Shown one piece after another: positions 34,156-42,285 of a DNA stretch of 64,000 nt. Each line of letters opens with the position of its first letter. Within the stretch, counting starts at the first letter, position 1. This DNA is from Gemmobacter nectariphilus DSM 15620. GTDB lineage: Bacteria; Pseudomonadota; Alphaproteobacteria; Rhodobacterales; Rhodobacteraceae. A model generated the notes under the pieces. That model was not told the DNA's origin. It was given only the letters and a program-made list of their open reading frames with translations, and did no database searches. The translations under genes and the position numbers were made by a program. The stretch spans positions 1-64,000 of the forward strand of contig NZ_AUCM01000007.1 in assembly GCF_000429765.1 (NCBI RefSeq), read 5' to 3'.

Positions 34156-35661
34156 TCACTCGGACCAGCTCATGCGATTGATGAACAGGCTCTCGTTCGG
34201 GGTTGGCTGCCATTTCAGATTGTCGCTGGCGCCATAGATGATCGCCGCCTGATACAGCGGAACCTGCGAGACGTTGTCGCGGATCCATTCTTGCACCTTG
34301 CGGTAATCCGCGACGCGCTTGGCCGGGTCCAGCTCGCCGCGCGCCGATTCCAGCACCTTGTCCAGCTCGACATTGCGCACGCGCGACCAGCTGCTGGACG
34401 AATGCAGCAGCGGATAGACCACGCCATCGGCATCCTGACAGGCGCAGGACCAGCGGCCGAACGACATGTCGGGGCTTTGCGCCGGATCGCCCTGCACCTT
34501 TTTCAGGTAGGTGGCCATGTCGGTCAGCTCGATCTCGACGTTCAGGCCCACGTCGGTCAGCATCTGCTGCAGCGCCTGCACGATGCGCTGATCGAACACC
34601 GGCGCGGTTGCGAAGGACAGCTTGCGCTTGGCCGGTTCACCCACCTCGGCGATCAGGGCGCGGGCCTTGTCGGGATCATAGGGCACGCCCTCGAACCCTT
34701 CGACCCAGCCGATATGCGCCGGGGTCAGCAGTTGCCCGACCGGCTTGTCGAAGCCGCCCAGCAGCCCCTCGACGATCAGGTCGCGGTCGATGGCATGGGC
34801 AATCGCCTGACGCAGGCGCAGATCGTCCAGCCCGGGCTTGGCACCGTTCACCGCCAGATAGGCCACGCGTTCGGTCAGCGCGGACCGCGGGCCGACGCCG
34901 TCGGCTGCCTCCAGCTGCATCGCCAGATCCGGGTCCATCGTCACGACCAGATCCGAGGCGCCCGAGACAAGGTTCGCCACCCGCGTCGAGGCATCGGGCA
35001 CCGCACGGAACACGGCGGCCGGAAAGCTGCCCTTTTGCCCCCAGTAGTCATCGTTGCGGGTCAGGCGCACTTCGACGCCGCGATCCCAGCCATCGAACTT
35101 GTAGGGGCCCGACCCGACGGGGGCCTGGTTGAACGCCTCTTTGCCCATGGCATCGACCACGGCCTTGGGAACGATGGACAGCTTGACCAGCTGCCCCATC
35201 AGCGCCGGATAAGGCGCCTTGGTCGTCAGCTTGACCTTGTTGCCCTCCAGCACTTCGGCGCTGGCGATGGTGGCAAACTGCGACAGCTGGGGCGAGCCGA
35301 AGTCCTTGTTGGTGATGCGCTGCACCGAATAGACGACATCCTCGGGCGTCAGGGCAGACCCGTCGTGGAACTTCACACCCTCGCGGATGGTGAACACGAT
35401 CTCGGTCGGCGAGACCTGTTCCCATGCGGTGGCGATCTGCGGCACGATCTGGCCGGCATCATCGCGGGTCAGCAGATTGTCGAAGATGTTGCGATAGACG
35501 TAATAGCTGTCCGGGTTCCATTGCAGGTGCGGATCAAGCGAGGTGGGCTCGTTCACCAGGTCGATCGCAAGGCGGTTGGCATCGGCCCAGACCGCCGGGG
35601 CGGTCAGCGCGGTCGTTGCGGCAAGCGCCGCGGCAAGCAGGGTGCAGTGAAGGCGTTTCAC
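34156..35661 (-). CDS. dppA: Peptide ABC transporter substrate-binding protein (DppA/OppA family 5)
   Basis: 501 residues. A signal peptide ends near VWA-DA (about residue 27). The family 5 core is clear: NEPTSLDPHLQWNPDSYYVYRNIFDNLLTRD, VFTIREGVKFHDGSALTPEDVVYS, APVGSGPYKFDGWDRG, and RQAIAHAIDRDLIVEGLLGG. It delivers peptides or related compounds to DppBC. The ATGA overlap with the GntR gene shows they are transcribed together. Substrate type is uncertain because the enzymes downstream (GGT, deacetylase, SDR) point to modified amino acids. Confidence 0.93.
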   Translation of the reverse strand: MKRLHCTLLAAALAATTALTAPAVWADANRLAIDLVNEPTSLDPHLQWNPDSYYVYRNIFDNLLTRDDAGQIVPQIATAWEQVSPTEIVFTIREGVKFHDGSALTPEDVVYSVQRITNKDFGSPQLSQFATIASAEVLEGNKVKLTTKAPYPALMGQLVKLSIVPKAVVDAMGKEAFNQAPVGSGPYKFDGWDRGVEVRLTRNDDYWGQKGSFPAAVFRAVPDASTRVANLVSGASDLVVTMDPDLAMQLEAADGVGPRSALTERVAYLAVNGAKPGLDDLRLRQAIAHAIDRDLIVEGLLGGFDKPVGQLLTPAHIGWVEGFEGVPYDPDKARALIAEVGEPAKRKLSFATAPVFDQRIVQALQQMLTDVGLNVEIELTDMATYLKKVQGDPAQSPDMSFGRWSCACQDADGVVYPLLHSSSSWSRVRNVELDKVLESARGELDPAKRVADYRKVQEWIRDNVSQVPLYQAAIIYGASDNLKWQPTPNESLFINRMSWSE

Positions 35662-36449
35662 GTCTGGTCTCCTTGTTGGGCGGTTCTTTTATTGGTGGCA
35701 GCCTCGGTCAGGGGCGCGCGGGGCGACACTGGCGCGGACGGGGGGGATGCTGCAGGAAGGGCCGCGATCTGCGCATCGCTGCGTGCCAGGGCACGGGTGC
35801 AGCGGGCGACAAATTCCTCGCGCATGGCGCCCAGCTGCTGCCCTGCGCGCGTGCCGTCTGCCTCGGCCAGAGCCTCGGCCAGATCGGCCAGGGGCAAAGC
35901 CGGGCGGTCGATGCCAAAGCTGCGCTCGATGAAGCGATCCGCGCGCATCGACAAATCCCAGGTGTCCATCAGCCAGCCCCGCAGACGCGGCGCGGCGATC
36001 ACGCCGGCACACAGGGCCAGCAGCTCGCGTTCCTGATGAAATCGGGCGGCGGCGCCCAGGCCGGTCAGGTTGGCGCGGTAAAGGGCGGCGCGCTGGCGCA
36101 GGTCCGCCCGCAGCGGTGCCGGCGGCACCTGGCCGATCAGGACAGGCTCCAGGCAGGCGCGTGACGCTTGCAGATCTGCCAGGTGTTCGCCCGACATCGG
36201 CAGCACCCGCCACCCCTTGCGCCCTTCGGCGGCGATCCAGCCCGCTGCCGCCAGCCGCGCCAATGCGCTGCGCGTCGCCGCCAGCCCCACGGCAAACCGC
36301 GCGGCCAGATCGACCTCGGAGGTCAGGGCCGAGGGGGCAAGATCACAGTCGACAATCGCGTTTCCAATCAGGACCCGCGCCAGCGAGGACAGGTTTTCCT
36401 CGCGTTTGGGGCGCCCGGCGACAGCAAAGGGGGAGTTCTTGTCAAGCAT
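35658..36449 (-). CDS. GntR-family regulator (FCD-type)
   Basis: 263 residues. An N-terminal winged helix with LTSEVDLAARFAVGLAATRSALARLAAAGWI, then a helical FCD-like ligand domain (His/Asp-containing helices such as AARFHQERELLALC) and a low-complexity alanine/proline tail. It is the first gene of the dpp-like operon and probably controls it in response to the imported compound. A good promoter overlaps the annotated ATG (see 36448-36476), so the true start may be slightly downstream or the transcript may begin elsewhere. Confidence 0.82.
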   Translation of the reverse strand: MLDKNSPFAVAGRPKREENLSSLARVLIGNAIVDCDLAPSALTSEVDLAARFAVGLAATRSALARLAAAGWIAAEGRKGWRVLPMSGEHLADLQASRACLEPVLIGQVPPAPLRADLRQRAALYRANLTGLGAAARFHQERELLALCAGVIAAPRLRGWLMDTWDLSMRADRFIERSFGIDRPALPLADLAEALAEADGTRAGQQLGAMREEFVARCTRALARSDAQIAALPAASPPSAPVSPRAPLTEAATNKRTAQQGDQT

Positions 36450-36476
36450 TGTAAAATGTTAGAATCGCGTTTTCAA
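36448..36476 (-). promoter_or_regulatory. Sigma-70-like promoter overlapping the gntR start codon
   Basis: On the minus strand TTGAAA (36476-36471) and TACAAT (36453-36448) are separated by 17 nt, close to consensus. The -10 hexamer shares two bases with the annotated ATG (36449), so a transcript from here would start about 6-7 nt inside the gene. The same stretch contains the short palindrome CATT-GTAA-AATG (36447-36458), a possible GntR site. Confidence 0.5.
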
Positions 36477-36600
36477 CATGTCAAATCCAAACGGAAGCTG
36501 GCGATGGACATGTTGGCAGGGCTGTCACGGCAAGGGGGCCGGCCCGATGGCCTGTCGTCCCCCCGGGCCCTGGAAAACCGCAACCACCCAAGCGGGCACC

Positions 36601-36632
36601 CTGCCCGCTATCAGGCAGGACAGAACGGGCAG
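36601..36632 (-). terminator. Hairpin downstream of the hybrid kinase
   Basis: CTGCCCG (36601-36607) and CGGGCAG (36626-36632) form a 7-bp stem with an 18-nt loop, 59 nt after the kinase stop on the minus strand. No T-run is present, so this is a weak candidate. Confidence 0.3.
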
Positions 36633-36690
36633 CCTCTGCCATGGGCGGGGGCCGTGCGTGATGCCATGCTGTGGTGGGACGATGCCGCGA

Positions 36691-39243
36691 TCAGGTCGCC
36701 TCGAGGTGCTGGCGCACCGCAAGGCAGCTTTCGGCCGACATCTTTTCGATCATGTCCAGGCAGTCGGCAAGATCATCGGGGATGCCCTGCGATGCGCGGG
36801 TTTCCAGGGCAAGCAGCTCGGCCGTCAGGGCGGCCAGTGCCAGCACGGCCGCGGCGCCGGCGGCCTTGTGCGCCACCTTGGCCACGCCGGCAAAGTTGCC
36901 CTGCCCCCATGCCTCGCGGATGGCCCTCAGGGCGCCCGACATGTCCGTTTCGAACCGGGTGAGCATGTGCAGCATCATCTCGTCGCCGATCCCGTCGATC
37001 AGCTCGTCAAGCCGATGCGTCTCGATCAGGGGGCGCGCGCCCTCGACGCTCGCCTCTGCGGGCGCTTCATCGACATCGCGGCGTGACACCAGTTGCCGCA
37101 TCATCTGGTCCAGCTGAAGCGGGTGGGCAGGCTTGATGACAACCTCGGCCATCCCCAGATCGCGCAGGGCCTGCACCCGGTTCGGCGCGGCCTGTGCGGT
37201 CAGGGCGATGACGGGCGTGTGGTCCATCAGGCCACGTTCGCGCAGATGCGCCGTTGCGGTCACGCCATCCATCACGGGCATCGAGATGTCCATCAGGATG
37301 ATGTCGAACCGGGTGGCCGTAGCCGCCGCCAGCGCCTGTGCGCCATCCGCCACCGCCGTGACCCTATGGCCTGCGCCGGTCAGCTGACGTTCCAGCAACA
37401 TGCGGTTGATATCGTTGTCCTCGGCAAGAAGGATGTTCAACGGCCGATGCTGTTCGGGCGGCAACGGGACAGGTTGGGTGACGGGTTCGGGACGGCAAAT
37501 GACCTCGGCGTCGAACGTGACGGTGAAGCAGGTGCCCTCGCCAAGCCGGCTTTTCACCTTGATGCCGCCCCCCATCGCCTCGGCAGCAAGCTTGGCAATG
37601 CCAAGACCAAGGCCCGTCCCTTCCTGGGCGCGCGAATAGGGGCTGTCCAGCGTGGCGAAATTCTCGAAGACCCGCTCGAGGTCGGCCTCGTCGATGCCGA
37701 TGCCGGTATCGCAGACGGACAGGGTAAAGCGGCAAGGCCCCGGCCTGGCCGGGCCATCGGTGGCCAGGCGCACGTCGATGGTGCCGTTCCGGGTGAACTT
37801 GACCGCGTTGGACAGCAGGTTGTTGAGAACCCGCCTGACCAGCGGCAAGGGCGCAAGGATGGTATATTGCCGGTCTGCGGGGGGATGAAACCGGATCGTG
37901 TCGCCGCGCTGCGCGGCCAGAACCTGATAGATCAGGATTTGCTGCTCGACCGCCTCGACGATCGAGAATTCGACCAGCGGATAATCGGCCGCGTCATGGG
38001 CCGACAGGCGCGTCAGTTCGAGCACGTTGTTCACCTGATCCAGCGCCGACTGGCCGCAGGCGCGAACGATGTCGATCAGCTGCTGCTGCTGGGCAGGATC
38101 GGTCGTGCTTTTCAAAAGCTCGCTGGCCGAGAGCAGGCCGCTGAGCGGTGTGCGCATCTCGTGGCTCATCACGGCCAGAAACCTGTCCTTGGTTTCTTCG
38201 CCGGCGCGGGCCTTTTCGGTGGCCGCAGCCAGCAGCTTTTCGCGCCGCAACTGATCGGACATGTCCCGCAGGAAGGCGATCTTGAAACTGTAGCCGGTGG
38301 CGGTTTCGGCCTCGGCGATGGCGACCTCGACAGGGATCGGGGGCACGCCCATGTGCCGGGACAGGGTCACGGCCCGCCGACGCCCGGGCTGCAATCCGTT
38401 TGGTCCAAGATCGAGAATGGTGGACAGCGGAACCGACTCGCCCGGACCGACTTCACGGCCCAGCATCGCCTCGCCGGCCTTGTTGGCGCCGATCACCTTG
38501 TCGCTGTCATTGATGATGAAAACCGCATCGGGCGAGGATTCGATGGTTGCCCGCAGGTTGTGGACGGCAAGTTCCAGCATCTTTGCATGACGTTGCTGCG
38601 ATTGGGCCTGACGGTAGATCGTGGTCAGCAACAGGGTCAGGGCGATCATGGTCACCACCAGGGTGCCCAGAAACGCAAACAGGGTATCTTGCAACTGGTT
38701 GCGGGCCTGATCGCCCAGAACCATGGTCTCTGAAATCGCGTCCACGACGATTTCGCGCAGCGGCAGCGCCAGAGTGCTGATCCGGTCCAGCATCTGCGGC
38801 AATGCCGCACGCAAAGCCGCGTCATCGCTGTCGATCAGCGGAACGAAGGCCTGGATCATGCCGCCGGGGCCTGCAAGCTCTGTCCAGGTTGGCGTGCGAC
38901 GGATGCTCAGATCCTCGAGGGTCGGCGCCTTGCTGACCAGATCAATGCGGCTGTAGAGGATGTCGAACGCCAGCCGAAGCGATTTCAACGCGTCAGCACT
39001 GGGGTCACCCCGGGCCGCCAGAAGGGCAATATACAGACGCTGAACGTCCACCTCGATCTGGGCGATGACCCATGTCCGGTTGTCGGATTCAGCGGCGCGG
39101 CTGCGCGTCAGTTCACGGTCGACCTGAACGAAGGTAAAGATCGAGATGGCCGTGACGATCAGCACGATCACCATCGAGACCGCCACCCGAGACGAGCTTC
39201 GGGTCAGCCTGACGGCCTGCTTTCTCAGCATGGTCTGTACCAT
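36691..39243 (-). CDS. Hybrid histidine kinase with PAS, receiver and HPt domains
   Basis: About 850 residues; ATG 39243 used, GTG 39252 or ATG 39231 are possible since no strong ribosome-binding site is visible. Residue numbers are from the GTG. Helices at about 24-44 and 188-213 flank a 140-residue periplasmic domain. Then PAS-like (230-335), HisKA VMSHEMRTPLSG (His364), HATPase with NLLSNAVKF (about 478-486) and GTGLGLGIAK. Receiver domain with Asp655 (ILMDISMPVMDG) and Lys707, then an HPt domain (AKVAHKAAGAA, His795). A complete His-Asp-His chain in one protein fits phosphorelay to a separate regulator, probably the LuxR-type one at 40003. Confidence 0.93.
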   Translation of the reverse strand: MVQTMLRKQAVRLTRSSSRVAVSMVIVLIVTAISIFTFVQVDRELTRSRAAESDNRTWVIAQIEVDVQRLYIALLAARGDPSADALKSLRLAFDILYSRIDLVSKAPTLEDLSIRRTPTWTELAGPGGMIQAFVPLIDSDDAALRAALPQMLDRISTLALPLREIVVDAISETMVLGDQARNQLQDTLFAFLGTLVVTMIALTLLLTTIYRQAQSQQRHAKMLELAVHNLRATIESSPDAVFIINDSDKVIGANKAGEAMLGREVGPGESVPLSTILDLGPNGLQPGRRRAVTLSRHMGVPPIPVEVAIAEAETATGYSFKIAFLRDMSDQLRREKLLAAATEKARAGEETKDRFLAVMSHEMRTPLSGLLSASELLKSTTDPAQQQQLIDIVRACGQSALDQVNNVLELTRLSAHDAADYPLVEFSIVEAVEQQILIYQVLAAQRGDTIRFHPPADRQYTILAPLPLVRRVLNNLLSNAVKFTRNGTIDVRLATDGPARPGPCRFTLSVCDTGIGIDEADLERVFENFATLDSPYSRAQEGTGLGLGIAKLAAEAMGGGIKVKSRLGEGTCFTVTFDAEVICRPEPVTQPVPLPPEQHRPLNILLAEDNDINRMLLERQLTGAGHRVTAVADGAQALAAATATRFDIILMDISMPVMDGVTATAHLRERGLMDHTPVIALTAQAAPNRVQALRDLGMAEVVIKPAHPLQLDQMMRQLVSRRDVDEAPAEASVEGARPLIETHRLDELIDGIGDEMMLHMLTRFETDMSGALRAIREAWGQGNFAGVAKVAHKAAGAAAVLALAALTAELLALETRASQGIPDDLADCLDMIEKMSAESCLAVRQHLEAT

Positions 39244-39277
39244 CTTGATCACCGATCAGCTGCTGGGCAGGCCGGGA

Positions 39278-39751
39278 TCAGTCAACGCTCAGATCACTCA
39301 GCTGCCAGATGCTTCGGCCGTAAATGATCTCGGCCTGGTATTTTCGTGCGGAATCGTAGGGGTAGACGATCCAGAGCGGCCCCTTTTCACGCCGGGGGAA
39401 GTGTTCGCCGTCAATGCGGGTCGCGATGATCGGCGCACCATCTTCCAGCGACTCAAAGGGGATCTGGATGGTATAGTCATTCAGCGCACGGGCGCTGATC
39501 GTCGTGCCCCGCGCCCCTGCCGCCTCGAGCACCGCCTTGAGCGAGGGCCCCGTGAAGTGGTGCGGCCCTTCGGTCCAGACCGTCTTGGTGGTGAAGCCGA
39601 CCTTGGGCATTGCCTCCAGCTCGTCCATCGTGAAGGACCTGGAAACCCCGTCAGCGCTGCGGATCGTCAGGATGGTATCGTCGGCAAGCGCCGCCGACAT
39701 CGTGCCAGACAGGACCAGCGCCGCGACAAAACGCAAAAAAGAGCGAAACAT
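39278..39751 (-). CDS. Periplasmic SUOX-like (oxidoreductase molybdopterin-binding type) protein
   Basis: 157 residues from ATG 39751 (GAGG 5 nt upstream). The signal peptide ends at ALA-DD (about residue 24). The mature part resembles the small stand-alone domains annotated as molybdopterin-dependent oxidoreductase or SUOX-like: FTMDELEAMPKVGFTTKTVWTEGPHHFTGP and GEHFPRREKGPLWIVYPYD. The catalytic cysteine of true sulfite oxidases is not seen, so it is unlikely to be an enzyme. It ends 26-35 nt before the hybrid kinase gene and may be its periplasmic ligand-binding partner. Confidence 0.8.
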   Translation of the reverse strand: MFRSFLRFVAALVLSGTMSAALADDTILTIRSADGVSRSFTMDELEAMPKVGFTTKTVWTEGPHHFTGPSLKAVLEAAGARGTTISARALNDYTIQIPFESLEDGAPIIATRIDGEHFPRREKGPLWIVYPYDSARKYQAEIIYGRSIWQLSDLSVD

Positions 39752-40002
39752 TTCAACCTCTTGCAGCTACGATCAGACACACTTTCCATCCAATTCGCCA
39801 AGGTTACCTACTTGCGGCCGCCTTGGCGATGCCGCAAAGGGATGCAAGGTGCATACGAATGGATAGGTATAGCCAAGGTCAGGTGCAGCCCTGCACTTTT
39901 GACTGGGTGGCAATCGAAAGAGAACACAGGCACAGTCCGGCAGCCGGAAGTCTGCCAGATAACCGGGAAATGGCCAGACCGCTGCCTGAAGGAGACCATG
40001 AC
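39752..40002. promoter_or_regulatory. Divergent promoter region with TAGGTA motifs
   Basis: This 251-bp gap separates the SUOX-like/kinase operon from the response-regulator gene. It holds AAGTAGGTA (minus strand, at about 39805-39813) and TAGGTAT (39864-39870). Similar TAGGTAT occurs in the gap before the second LuxR regulator (41922-41928). CGCCAAGGTTACCTACTTG (39796-39814) also has a near copy with a small deletion in reverse at 42013-42029. These could be binding sites of the LuxR-type regulators. Confidence 0.35.
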
Positions 40003-40644
40003 ATGACCCAGAAAGACCCTTCGACTGGCCTGCGCGTTCTGATCGCCGACGATCACGAGATGATTCTCGAGATGTTCGAGATGTACCTGAGCGGCGCGGC
40101 AGGCATGGATGTCACCACGGCAACGGATCTGGACCAGGCCGATGCGCTGATCGTCGAACACGGCCCGTTTGACGTGGTTCTGCTGGATCTGAACATGCCG
40201 GGCATGAATGGCGTTGCGGGCCTGCGCCGCGCGATCCGGCACAATCAGGGCAAGCCCGTTGCCATCATCACCGGCAACCCGACCCCGCGCATGCAAGAAG
40301 AGATCCTTCAGGCCGGGGCGTCGGGCATCGTGCTCAAGACGACGGCAGCACGCAGCCTTGCCAATGCGATCCGTTTCATGGACGCGGGCGAATTCTACCT
40401 GCCCATGGAACTGATGCGTCAGACCCAGTCGACAACGCGCGATGCCCGCCACGGCAAGCTGAGCGAGAAGGAAATGGCGGTTCTGCAATATCTGGCCGAA
40501 GGCAAGCAGAACAAGGAAATCGCCAACGAGCTGACCTTGGCCGAGCCGACGGTGAAAATGCACGTCACGGCGATCTGCCGCAAGCTCGGCGCGCAAAATC
40601 GCACGCAGACGGTCATCATCGCGCGTGATCTGGGCATCGCCTGA
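40003..40644 (+). CDS. NarL/LuxR-type response regulator
   Basis: 213 residues from ATG 40003, 8 nt after GAAGGAG. Receiver with Asp16-Asp17, phosphoacceptor Asp62 (VVLLDLNMPGMNG), Thr90 and Lys112. C-terminal LuxR helix-turn-helix: KLSEKEMAVLQYLAEGKQNKEIANELTLAEPTVKMHVTAICRKLGAQNRTQ. It is divergent from the SUOX-like/hybrid-kinase pair and is the natural output of that phosphorelay. Likely targets include the attachment genes to the right, by position only. Confidence 0.92.
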   Translation: MTQKDPSTGLRVLIADDHEMILEMFEMYLSGAAGMDVTTATDLDQADALIVEHGPFDVVLLDLNMPGMNGVAGLRRAIRHNQGKPVAIITGNPTPRMQEEILQAGASGIVLKTTAARSLANAIRFMDAGEFYLPMELMRQTQSTTRDARHGKLSEKEMAVLQYLAEGKQNKEIANELTLAEPTVKMHVTAICRKLGAQNRTQTVIIARDLGIA

Positions 40645-40851
40645 CCGAAAGTCCCCCATCGGATACCGCCGCAGGGATGCAAGGCCCGCGCGGTCATGCT
40701 TGAAACGCGCCACCCCGAAAGGCAGCCCCTCGCCCCGACAAACGGATGGCCCATGGCCATGCGACAGACGCGATCAGCCCAATGCCCACCTGCGCAGCCG
40801 CCTGTGCCGGCTTAGAAATCGGTCATAGCGAGAAGTCGGGCACCCAGCGAG
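40645..40851. other. Gap between response regulator and small ORF, nothing recognised
   Basis: 207 bp after the response-regulator stop, without a motif I recognise; it could carry the promoter of the 41-residue ORF. Confidence 0.3.
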
Positions 40852-40977
40852 ATGGCATCCTTGATCGTCGACAAGATAACTGGTGCGTTCGTCGTCCGGC
40901 GGGGCTGGTGGATTTTGCCATCCGTCCTCGCCGGCTCGTGGCTTTGGTATCAGATCGGCAGTGTCTTGCTGAGTTAA
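40852..40977 (+). CDS. 41-residue predicted membrane peptide
   Basis: A short ORF, ATG 40852 to TAA 40975-40977, encoding a peptide that begins MASLIVDKITGAFVVRRG and continues into one hydrophobic helix, WWILPSVLAGSWLWYQIGSV. The positive residues before the helix predict the N-terminus in the cytoplasm. A good terminator hairpin starts 36 nt after the stop. The ribosome-binding site is weak (GCGAG only). Layout (basic N-terminus, single helix, own terminator) is typical of small membrane proteins. Function unknown; regulation of a membrane partner such as the kinase is speculative. Confidence 0.5.
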   Translation: MASLIVDKITGAFVVRRGWWILPSVLAGSWLWYQIGSVLLS

Positions 40978-41012
40978 TTTGCCACCCCCATGGACGGCAA
41001 GACCTGCTCGAG

Positions 41013-41048
41013 ACAGGCCCGGCATCGCGCCGGGCCTGTTCCTTTTGT
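41013..41048 (+). terminator. Intrinsic terminator after the small ORF
   Basis: ACAGGCCCGGC (41013-41023) pairs perfectly with GCCGGGCCTGT (41029-41039) around a 5-nt loop, and TTCCTTTTG follows. It points rightward, so it ends a plus-strand transcript from the response regulator or the small ORF. Confidence 0.75.
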
Positions 41049-41171
41049 GCCCGGCCCGGCGCATTCCCGGCGTGCGAAAACCCGGGGCACAGATGATGCG
41101 CCGACACCAAGGCTCGGCGCGGATCGCACCCTCAAGCCCCCTGAGGATGACGCACAGCAGGCCGCACCGGC

Positions 41172-41819
41172 TCAGATCATGTCCAGTTTCCGCGCCGCAA
41201 GCACGGCCTGGGTCCGGTTGCGCGCCCCCAGCTTCCGGCAGATCGAGCGCACGTCCATCTTGACGAGGTTTTCCTCGATCCCGACCTCGCGCCCGATTTC
41301 CTTGTTGGGCAGACCCTCGTTGAGAAAGCCAAGAACAAGCCGTTCGCGCGGCTTCAGGCGAACATCGGCCGTGTCCTCCTGGCGCATGCGATCAAGAATA
41401 TCGCCCGGAAGGTAGATGCCGCCCATGGCCATGTGCCGGATCGCATGCAGCATCGACTTGAGCGACAGCGTCTTGGGCACAAAGCCCCGCGCCCCCTTGT
41501 CCAGCGCACGTTCGACCGTCGACACACGCACCACGCCTGACAACAGCGCGACGTTTCCTGAATTCGCCTTCATCATGTAGTCGAACCCGTCAAGGGCACG
41601 GGAATCGGGAAGATCATAATCCAGCAAGATCACATCGTAACGCCCGGCGCGCTTGATCTGGGCGCCGGCAGTTTCAAGGTTACCTGCGGAATCGACAACA
41701 AAATCCGCGCTTGCGGACAGCGCCGTCAAAAGCGTGTCGGCAACAAGGGCATGGTCATCCACCACCAGGACACGAACCGCCCTTGCCTCGCCGGGCGCCG
41801 AAGAATATGACCGTTTCAT
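41172..41819 (-). CDS. LuxR-type response regulator (orphan)
   Basis: 215 residues. Receiver with Asp21-Asp22, phosphoacceptor Asp67 (VILLDYDLPDS), Ser94 and Lys116 (GFVPKTLS). C-terminal LuxR motif: LKPRERLVLGFLNEGLPNKEIGREVGIEENLVKMDVRSICRKLGARNRTQ. No kinase gene is adjacent on its own strand. It shares the ICRKLGAxNRTQ ending with the regulator at 40003, so the two are probably paralogues. It converges on the small ORF region and is divergent from the gene at 42286. Confidence 0.9.
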   Translation of the reverse strand: MKRSYSSAPGEARAVRVLVVDDHALVADTLLTALSASADFVVDSAGNLETAGAQIKRAGRYDVILLDYDLPDSRALDGFDYMMKANSGNVALLSGVVRVSTVERALDKGARGFVPKTLSLKSMLHAIRHMAMGGIYLPGDILDRMRQEDTADVRLKPRERLVLGFLNEGLPNKEIGREVGIEENLVKMDVRSICRKLGARNRTQAVLAARKLDMI

Positions 41820-42285
41820 CAGGGGACTTCCCTGTCCTGTTGAAACATTCTCATTAGATGAGTGTTAGATAGCCGGTAAGCGCTAAATCGCCAGCTATCC
41901 CAAAATGTCAATTCCATACTTAGGTATGTATCAAAACTGTCTTTTGTCGCGATTTACGCCTGTTCGACACGCCAATAACCTTTTGTGGCGGTCCGATACC
42001 TTAACGGGCATTCCACAAGTACCTTGGCGTTGACTCACACCCTAATGCCTGCATCGACTCGCGCCAGTCAGGGTGGAATAACTGGGTCCATGTTGCACCT
42101 GCGACTCGTTTCCTTTTGGCGAAAGCCATGGGCCACACGCGGTGCGAGAGTGTTCGTGATCGTATACGGGCTCTGGTCCTGTCAAAGGCATCAGCACGCC
42201 CCGGTGTCGGGTGGAATGAAATAATCTTTGCGACGCACTCTTTGACCAGAGGCGCGCAAAAGACGTTCAGGCAGGAGTGCGCAAA
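41820..42285. other. AT-richer divergent intergenic region, 466 bp
   Basis: No gene seen. The stretch 41840-42010 is clearly AT-richer than the surroundings. It contains the inverted repeat CATAC-TTAG-GTATG (41915-41928) and a TACCTTA/CTTGGCG element at about 41997-42029. It lies between the LuxR-type regulator (leftward) and the unknown gene at 42286 (rightward), so it is a probable control region for both. Confidence 0.5.
41915..41928. promoter_or_regulatory. Inverted repeat CATAC-N4-GTATG, possible operator
   Basis: Perfect 5-bp arms at 41915-41919 and 41924-41928 around TTAG, 96 bp upstream of the LuxR-type regulator start. NarL/LuxR regulators often bind short imperfect repeats of this size. 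Confidence 0.4.
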
